From Clostridiales bacterium (GTDB taxonomy: Bacteria; Bacillota; Clostridia; Oscillospirales; Oscillospiraceae): a DNA stretch of 51,902 bases. Of this stretch, positions 47,707 to 51,902 are shown one piece after another; positions within the stretch are counted from its first letter, which is position 1; each line of letters starts with the position of its first letter. The notes beneath the pieces are model-generated. The model was not told where the DNA came from. It saw nothing but the letters and a program-made list of their open reading frames with translations, and did no database searches. Location of the stretch: the NCBI GenBank assembly GCA_022785125.1, contig JALFRA010000024.1:1-51902 (forward strand), written 5' to 3'. Both the position numbers and the translations under genes were made by a program.

Positions 47707-48508
47707 GGCGTTCCACCTCCCTCCTGGCCGCTGGGGCTTGTCCTCCCCGCAAGGGGAACACACCCTTCCAGCTGTTGGTCACGGACTCCCGGACGATCTG
47801 GAGCTTCAGCTCCCGGGAGCCGTCCGCCAGCTTGTCCAGTTTGTTGAGCAGGGTGGAGATAGCTCTGGGGGAGTCCACCGCCTTCTTGGCGGAGCGCACC
47901 TCCATCAGGTCATCCAGGGCCTGGGCCAGTTCCTGATCCTCTCCGGTATATGCGTGGAGCATGGCCTGGACCGTCTGCTTGTCGCCTTTCAGGGGCCTCC
48001 GCTCCCCCTTGGGGGGTAAGGGGGGATAATATAACTGGTCAGTAACTGTTTCCTTATTACATTTCCCCGTTTGGTGAAATGGCTGTCCTGGTTTGGTGAA
48101 ATCCATTTCACCATCAGGTGAAATGGGAAGCGGGGGCCCCTTATCGTCAGAATCGCCCATATCACCATCCGGTGAAGTGGGACAAACAAGGAGCCCATAG
48201 GCCTCCAGCACCGGGTCTGTCAGGGCGTACCACACAGTCCGGTCCGTCTTGTCTTGGCTGAAATTCCCGGTGAGCAGCGCCCCGTCCTCCTTCAGCTTGG
48301 CCACGATCCGCTCCACCTGCCGCCGGGTCCAGAAGGGGAACAGCTTGGTCAGGGCGTCCAGGGTGTTGTAGGTCCAGGTACGGCCCTCATGGAAGTGCCG
48401 CCCATTGGCCTGATTCTTGGCCACCCAGAAGGCCATGGCATGGAGGAAGATTGCCCCGTTGACACCGTGGCGCTGGGCCAGTTCGGCATTGAAATGGTAC
48501 TCAGTCAA
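47696..48508 (-). CDS. Phage replication initiator / DnaD-like winged-helix protein with internal iterons
   Basis: 270 residues from TTG at 48508. Residues 1-110 form a winged helix (HGVNGAIFLHAMAFWVAKNQ, FWTRRQVERIVAKLKEDGAL). The centre (110-170) is a low-complexity linker whose DNA contains six iterons. The C-terminus is a DnaD/RepO-like helical domain (AVDSPRAISTLLNKLDKLAD). Lambda O-like design with the origin inside the gene. It loads the helicase encoded next. Confidence 0.8.
   Translation of the reverse strand: MTEYHFNAELAQRHGVNGAIFLHAMAFWVAKNQANGRHFHEGRTWTYNTLDALTKLFPFWTRRQVERIVAKLKEDGALLTGNFSQDKTDRTVWYALTDPVLEAYGLLVCPTSPDGDMGDSDDKGPPLPISPDGEMDFTKPGQPFHQTGKCNKETVTDQLYYPPLPPKGERRPLKGDKQTVQAMLHAYTGEDQELAQALDDLMEVRSAKKAVDSPRAISTLLNKLDKLADGSRELKLQIVRESVTNSWKGVFPLRGGQAPAARREVERHVE
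48070..48180. repeat. Iteron cluster: probable phage replication origin
   Basis: Six 10-bp units of GGTGAAATGG: direct at 48073, 48095 (GGTGAAATCC), 48117 and 48171 (GGTGAAGTGG); inverted at 48103 (CCATTTCACC) and 48157 (CCATATCACC). Two inverted/direct pairs make palindromes with 4-bp centres (48103-48126, 48157-48180). The flank at 48025-48062 is AT-rich, suiting strand opening. Confidence 0.75.
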
Positions 48509-48566
48509 ACTTCCCCACCCCCTTGTAAAATCCGGCCATTTGTGGTATTATAATAGTGGTTTTCAT
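48501..48566 (-). CDS. 21-codon ORF upstream of the initiator gene
   Basis: MKTTIIIPQMAGFYKGVGKF plus D, ATG at 48566, ending 8 bp inside the initiator start. Its start lies in an 18-bp sequence identical to the ParA-PcfJ start (46015-46032). It may couple translation of the TTG-started initiator. Low certainty. Confidence 0.4.
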   Translation of the reverse strand: MKTTIIIPQMAGFYKGVGKFD

Positions 48567-48583
48567 GCACGAAACCATTGTTT

Positions 48584-48626
48584 GGCCTCTCTGTCTGCGC
48601 CCACAGACAGGGGGGCCTCTCTTTTT
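48584..48626 (+). terminator. Plus-strand terminator-like hairpin
   Basis: GGCCTCTCTGTCTG (48584-48597) pairs with CAGACAGGGGGGCC (48604-48617) with two mismatches and is followed by TCTCTTTTT. It would stop plus-strand transcripts before the replication genes. Confidence 0.55.
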
Positions 48627-48640
48627 GCCTGTTCTGCATC

Positions 48641-48874
48641 TCAAACCACCTTCTGCCCTGGCACATAGGTAAAACGGCGGTATGTAGGCTCGGCCTTCGG
48701 CTGCACATGGACCCGACATTTCGCCAGATGAGCCTCAACATCCCGCTCATCAAACCGGACAATATGGGGACTGGGCCGGAAATAGGGCAGGTCTCCCGTC
48801 TGCATCAGCCGGTCCACCGTGCGGATGCTGCACCCCAGGCGCTGGGCCACCTCCTGCTTGGTCAGTAACGTCAT
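48641..48874 (-). CDS. Helix-turn-helix protein (excisionase/HTH_17 type)
   Basis: 77 residues from ATG at 48874. TLLTKQEVAQRLGCSIRTVD, RLMQTGDLPYFRPSPHIVRF and DERDVEAHLAKCRVHV form the HTH_17/Xis layout. Located before the replication genes; may act as early regulator or in excision. Confidence 0.82.
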   Translation of the reverse strand: MTLLTKQEVAQRLGCSIRTVDRLMQTGDLPYFRPSPHIVRFDERDVEAHLAKCRVHVQPKAEPTYRRFTYVPGQKVV

Positions 48875-48891
48875 GTCAATCACTCCTTTTG

Positions 48892-49338
48892 TCAGTCCAT
48901 TCTGGCGCACCGCAGCTCCAGCGCGGCCTCCACGATCTCCTGTAGATCCTCCATGATGGAGTCAAACTCGGCCCGCTCGCCGGTGTCGATAACATTGTCC
49001 TCGGTGATCCTCAGCAGCCGTCGGTCTGCATGAGACTCTGCAAAGGCGAAGATGCGGTTGGTCAACTTGGCGCTGGCCTCCAGCACGGACCTTGGCCGTA
49101 TCTCCGGCACCACGCTGCTGTACAGGCCATTCGTTTCCCGCAGGTGCTGGAAAGCCAGGTGCTGGGCGTTGTACAGGATCACCATCAGCTCCACTACCTC
49201 ATTGGGAGGTACCCTCTGGCCGGTTTCATAAGCACGTACACTTTCCACAGATATTCCCAGCCGTTCTGCTGCCGCTTCCTGCGTCAGTCCGGCTGCCTTG
49301 CGGCAGGTCTTATAGATGTTCCGGTATTCCTCCGGCAT
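48892..49338 (-). CDS. XRE-family phage regulator
   Basis: 148 residues with an N-terminal XRE HTH (YKTCRKAAGLTQEAAAERLG, ISVESVRAYETGQRVPPNEV) and a helical C-terminus typical of activator-like regulators of clostridial phages. Strong GAGGAGGAG site; this start region is duplicated at 49830-49883. Confidence 0.85.
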   Translation of the reverse strand: MPEEYRNIYKTCRKAAGLTQEAAAERLGISVESVRAYETGQRVPPNEVVELMVILYNAQHLAFQHLRETNGLYSSVVPEIRPRSVLEASAKLTNRIFAFAESHADRRLLRITEDNVIDTGERAEFDSIMEDLQEIVEAALELRCARMD

Positions 49339-49385
49339 GGTTATCTCCTCCTCTTTAGGGTAAAATGGTTATAAGATCAGCTGGC
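49333..49385. repeat. Duplicated gene-junction sequence (partner 49830-49883)
   Basis: CGGCATGGTTATCTCCTCCT followed by CTT(TA/CG)GGGTAAAATGG and ATCAGCTGGC recurs at 49830-49883. On the minus strand each copy holds the end of one gene (...GCCAGCTGA), a ribosome binding site and an ATG CCG start. In this copy the upstream frame (49377-49451, 24 codons, GTG start, SKISPFDALYGR) is only a fragment. Confidence 0.7.
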
Positions 49386-49492
49386 CTCCCGCTCTTCCGG
49401 CCTGGCCCGGCCATAGAGGGCGTCAAATGGCGATATCTTGCTCCCCACCACTGTCCGTGGTAAAATGTGGGCGGTAGAAGGGAGGTGAAACC

Positions 49493-49657
49493 ATGAACAT
49501 AACAGATGTCAAAGAAGTTGATACCCTAAGGGACCATAAAACAGTAAACGAGCTTCTTCATTCTGGGAAATGGATTCTTCTCAACGTTGCTAATGGGACA
49601 TACCCCGAAGACGGAATGGCTTATATCCTGTTCACTGTTGGGCGAGTACTTGAGTGA
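49493..49657 (+). CDS. 54-residue plus-strand phage protein
   Basis: MNITDVKEVDTLRDHKTVNE followed by LLHSGKWILLNVANGTYPED. Strong GGGAGGTG site. TTGCTC / 17 bp / TAAAAT promoter ends at 49466. Tail-to-tail overlap with the minus-strand gene at 49632-49775. Unrecognised; reminiscent of short proteins in phage control regions. Confidence 0.6.
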   Translation: MNITDVKEVDTLRDHKTVNELLHSGKWILLNVANGTYPEDGMAYILFTVGRVLE

Positions 49658-49775
49658 CTGCCACCATAGCATTCGTTAAGGCAATTAGCTCTCTGTTATC
49701 CTCTGTTTCCGTAGAACGCTCGGAAAGTAGCTGCAACTGCTTTTCGAGCGTTTCTTTTATCTTGTTATCATCCAC
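49632..49775 (-). CDS. 47-residue helical phage protein
   Basis: GTG at 49775 after GGAGGTGAG. DDNKIKETLEKQLQLLSERS, then ETEDNRELIALTNAMVAVTQ. A single charged helix followed by a short amphipathic one. Similar small proteins occur in early operons of gut phages. Function unknown; convergent overlap of 26 bp with the plus-strand gene. Confidence 0.6.
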   Translation of the reverse strand: MDDNKIKETLEKQLQLLSERSTETEDNRELIALTNAMVAVTQVLAQQ

Positions 49776-49829
49776 CCCGCTCACCTCCTTTCTCAACTTG
49801 CGGCATCATTTCCACACTCGGACATCTCC

Positions 49830-49883
49830 CGGCATGGTTATCTCCTCCTCTTCGGGGTAAAATGGATTTGGGGATCAGCTGGC
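49830..49883. repeat. Duplicated gene-junction sequence, second copy
   Basis: Partner of 49333-49385. It contains the last codons of the 71-residue XRE gene and a ribosome binding site with ATG, but the ATG opens only a 9-codon frame (MPGDVRVWK). It looks like a junction left after loss or exchange of a gene. Confidence 0.7.
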
Positions 49884-50090
49884 GTCCCGTACTGTCTGGC
49901 TGGGGAGCTTACGCCCCACAAGGGTATCCAGCGAAACCCTGAAAAAGTCTGCCAGAATCAGCGCCGTTGACAGAGACGGTGTCCGCTTTCCCTTCTCCAA
50001 CTGACATACCAGAGCGGGAGAGAGCCGTGTTGCCCTGGCCAGCTCCAGCTGGGACAAGCCCATTTGCTCCCGCAACTCTCTGATCTTCAC
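49875..50090 (-). CDS. Small XRE-type regulator (Cro-like)
   Basis: 71 residues from GTG at 50090 (GGGAGGG). KIRELREQMGLSQLELARAT and SPALVCQLEKGKRTPSLSTA form a compact HTH_XRE with nothing else, as in Cro-type proteins. Divergent from the DUF2513 gene; a candidate early repressor. Confidence 0.85.
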   Translation of the reverse strand: MKIRELREQMGLSQLELARATRLSPALVCQLEKGKRTPSLSTALILADFFRVSLDTLVGRKLPSQTVRDAS

Positions 50091-50179
50091 GTTTTCCCTC
50101 CCCTCCTGTTGTTCTTTAACCGCTTATGTGGTATGATTTACAAATAGCAAATCACCATATCTGCAAAGGATGGATTGCA

Positions 50180-50572
50180 ATGCGACTAAACCCTGACTGT
50201 GTCCGTGAAGTACTTCTCGCAATAGAAGACGCTGCACTTGGTGATCATATTTCTCCTGCGACGCTTCATCGTTCCTTGTCCCAATATACGGAAGAAGAAA
50301 TCGAATACACCTGCCTTATCCTGAGTGACGGCAACTTTTTGCAAGTTATGACCATTCAACTGCCGGGACAGGAAATGCCAGGCGTTAAGTCAATCATTCG
50401 ATTGACGTTCCAGGGCCATGAATTTATTGCAAAAATCCGTGACCCAGAACGCTGGCCAAAACTTAAAAAAGCTGTTTCCACAGTGCGGGATTACTCCCTG
50501 TCTGCCCTGAATGCCATCGCTGACGGTGCATCTGCTGCCGCCATCAGTACTTTGGTTTTCGGCCAGGCCTAA
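50180..50572 (+). CDS. DUF2513-type phage protein
   Basis: 130 residues from ATG at 50180. MRLNPDCVREVLLAIEDAAL, YTEEEIEYTCLILSDGNFLQ, IIRLTFQGHEFIAKIRDPER and a C-terminal hydrophobic helix. DUF2513 proteins lie in phage immunity regions. Role unknown. Convergent overlap with the next gene. Confidence 0.82.
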   Translation: MRLNPDCVREVLLAIEDAALGDHISPATLHRSLSQYTEEEIEYTCLILSDGNFLQVMTIQLPGQEMPGVKSIIRLTFQGHEFIAKIRDPERWPKLKKAVSTVRDYSLSALNAIADGASAAAISTLVFGQA

Positions 50573-50738
50573 AAATCTCATCAATCACTTTTCGGGTATT
50601 CGCATGAATCTCTTTGTCTGTTGGAAGAGGATATCCTCGATCTCTCCAACAGTACAGGATCGTTTTGATTGTCACCCTGGAAAAGAACAAACAAACAGCG
50701 CAGACAACCGTGGTAATGCCCAAAATCGCAGTCAGCAT
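50544..50738 (-). CDS. Small single-span membrane protein
   Basis: 64 residues: MLTAILGITTVVCAVCLFFS is a membrane segment, followed by a charged tail with RDRGYPLPTDKEIHANTRKV. The ribosome binding site is GGGGGGAG. Might be a superinfection-exclusion-type protein by size and place, but that is speculation. Confidence 0.55.
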   Translation of the reverse strand: MLTAILGITTVVCAVCLFFSRVTIKTILYCWRDRGYPLPTDKEIHANTRKVIDEIFRPGRKPKY

Positions 50739-50745
50739 CGCATCT

Positions 50746-50791
50746 CCCCCCTTCCTGCTTGCCGGTAAACCTGTGGTTTGCTATGGGTTAA
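50746..50791. repeat. Duplicated operator/promoter sequence, copy 1
   Basis: Matches 51185-51230 except for a few bases. Contains the palindrome AAACC-TGT-GGTTT (50767-50779) and TTGCTA, which at 17 bp from TTTAAA may be a plus-strand promoter for the gene at 50835. Probable phage repressor operator. Confidence 0.65.
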
Positions 50792-50834
50792 TGGTGATTC
50801 TTTAAATTCCTCCCAACGAAAGGAGGTGAGGAAA

Positions 50835-51014
50835 ATGTTTTGCCCGTTTATCAACGGCGAGTGCCGTGAAGATTGTACCTTCCGGCACCTTGCAAGAGCC
50901 AGTACAGGAGGCATGATAAGCAATACCTCTCTGTGTGTCTTGGCTATTGCAGCAGATCAGCTGGATCAGTACATCCTGATGCGGACCATGGAAGCTGAGG
51001 ATCATAACTCGTAA
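50835..51014 (+). CDS. Small Cys-containing phage protein
   Basis: 59 residues from ATG at 50835 with a GAAAGGAGGTGAGG site. MFCPFINGECREDCTFRHLA carries three Cys residues; the rest is one helix (SLCVLAIAADQLDQYILMRT). A short family seen in early regions of clostridial phages, possibly zinc binding. Function unknown. Confidence 0.68.
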   Translation: MFCPFINGECREDCTFRHLARASTGGMISNTSLCVLAIAADQLDQYILMRTMEAEDHNS

Positions 51015-51175
51015 TCCAGGCCGGGGACAAACTGCACTGCTGCGGTCCCTTCAATGGTTCTTCCACATCGGAGCAAAATGGCTTTGGCCTGCCGCACAGT
51101 GCAGTTTTCCTGCTCCAGCAGTTGGATGATCTTATCATGGATTTCCGTCTGCTTTTCAAACGTCAGTTCTTCCAC
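51002..51175 (-). CDS. 57-residue phage protein
   Basis: GTG at 51175 after GGGGGTGAGCGGAG. EELTFEKQTEIHDKIIQLLE, CTVRQAKAILLRCGRTIEGT and AVQFVPGLDYEL. Possibly a small HTH-like fold (TVRQAKAILLRCG). Convergent overlap with the plus-strand gene. Unknown role. Confidence 0.6.
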   Translation of the reverse strand: MEELTFEKQTEIHDKIIQLLEQENCTVRQAKAILLRCGRTIEGTAAVQFVPGLDYEL

Positions 51176-51184
51176 CTCCGCTCA

Positions 51185-51230
51185 CCCCCTTCCTGCTTTC
51201 TGGTAAACCTGTGGTTTGCTACGGGTTAAT
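51185..51230. repeat. Duplicated operator/promoter sequence, copy 2
   Basis: Second copy of 50746-50791, with the palindrome AAACC-TGT-GGTTT at 51205-51217. Here TTGCTA is 18 bp from TATATT, giving a plus-strand promoter toward the S24 repressor gene. Consistent with autoregulation. Confidence 0.65.
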
Positions 51231-51326
51231 CATAAGCTGTATATTTACACTTGTCAATCTCTATGGCTGTAGATTTTCATTTTTCTACATACTGACACAT
51301 TCTTTATTTAATAGGAGTGATGTAGT

Positions 51327-51902
51327 TTGGATGTCATGCAAATTGTTGAAAATATACAATATTATTGTGATAAAAAAGGTGTTACACCTACAGTTGCAGG
51401 TAAAGAAAGTGGTGCAGGAAAAGAACTTGTTACAAATATGAAGCGGAAAGGCACGATGCCATCAGTTGAAAAAATACGCCTATTTGCAAATTATCTTGGT
51501 GTCACCACAAGTGAATTGCTGGGTGAGGCAGTAGGCAGCGCACCCTCCGGCGTCCGCATCCCCGTTCTCGGCACCATCCCCGCCGGCACCCCCCTGGATG
51601 CCATAGAGGATATCCTGGACTGGGAGGAGATCCCGGCAGCCTGGGCCACCGGCGGCCGCCAGTATTTTGGCCTGCGGGTCAGGGGAGACAGTATGTATCC
51701 CCGCTATCTGGACGGGGATACCGTGATCCTAAAAAAAGAAACGACCTGCGAGAGCGGTGACGACTGCGCCGTTTTGGTCAACGGCTCAGAAGCCACTCTT
51801 AAGCAGGTCATGATCAAAGGGGACGGCAGCCTGGAGCTGCGCCCCACCAATCCAGCTTATCCTCCGCGCACCTACTCCCCCGCTGAGATCGAGTCCATCC
51901 CG
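51327..51902 (+). CDS. CI/LexA-like S24 phage repressor (runs off the window)
   Basis: 192 codons seen from TTG at 51327 (AGGAG 9 nt upstream; ATG at 51336 is the alternative). HTH part: NIQYYCDKKGVTPTVAGKES, PSVEKIRLFANYLGVTTSEL. S24 peptidase part: RIPVLGTIPAGTPL, catalytic Ser in VRGDSMYPRYLDGDTVILKK and Lys in EATLKQVMIKGDG. Probable lysogeny repressor, self-cleaved after DNA damage. GC rises sharply near 51530 between the domains. Confidence 0.9.
   Translation, partial: MDVMQIVENIQYYCDKKGVTPTVAGKESGAGKELVTNMKRKGTMPSVEKIRLFANYLGVTTSELLGEAVGSAPSGVRIPVLGTIPAGTPLDAIEDILDWEEIPAAWATGGRQYFGLRVRGDSMYPRYLDGDTVILKKETTCESGDDCAVLVNGSEATLKQVMIKGDGSLELRPTNPAYPPRTYSPAEIESIP

Noticed and set aside
48070-48180. 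CRISPR array
   Set aside because: Repeats are only 10 bp, occur in both orientations and have irregular spacing; iterons fit better, and no cas gene is present.

Overview
The window reads as a gut-type Firmicute chromosome. Clostridia, Oscillospiraceae-like, is my inference from the mobile-element protein types, the strong AAGGAGG-type ribosome binding sites, the TTG/GTG starts and the mixed GC content; no taxonomic marker is present. It is almost entirely accessory DNA: small mobile elements, a defence island and most of one prophage.

Left part (1-16.85 kb). A truncated RsgA-type GTPase gene with an 18-codon leader ORF and a possible attenuator lies at the left edge. Next comes a cassette bounded by two direct repeats of about 190 bp (781-972 and 3961-4155). 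It carries a TIR-like gene and a membrane-anchored macro-domain gene, the gene pair of a type II Thoeris anti-phage system, plus an IS3-type transposase. The right repeat supplies the C-terminus of a large serine recombinase, which is co-transcribed with an XRE regulator and faces an element gene block (6.3-9.1 kb) across a symmetric divergent promoter. Then follow a winged-helix protein, a frame-split Rgg-type regulator, a TetR-controlled efflux operon (ABC transporter, small membrane protein, MFS pump), and a toxin-antitoxin pair whose antitoxin carries a Panacea domain and whose promoter lies inside a perfect palindrome.

Right part (16.86 kb to the end). The 3' half of a tRNA-Lys(TTT) marks an attachment-site scar and the left end of a prophage. 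Nearly all its structural and replication genes are on the minus strand. From left to right (transcription runs the other way) they are: lysis (holin, two-enzyme endolysin), tail fibre and baseplate, tape measure, tail-assembly chaperone with a programmed -1 frameshift site, tail tube, contractile sheath, head completion, HK97-type capsid, ClpP-like protease, portal, a self-contained RHH/HNH cassette with a candidate small RNA, terminase, DNA methyltransferase and an HNH nuclease. This is a PBSX/Xkd-type contractile-tailed phage. Upstream lie an HUH Rep-like protein, a plus-strand HicAB pair, a structured non-coding element, a ParA-PcfJ fusion, a DnaB-like helicase, and an initiator gene with six iterons inside it, which is the probable origin.

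The early control region (48.6-51.9 kb) holds several XRE/Xis-like regulators, paired duplicated junctions and operators, and a mosaic S24-family repressor that runs off the right edge. The integrase and the intact tRNA-Lys are expected just beyond the right edge.
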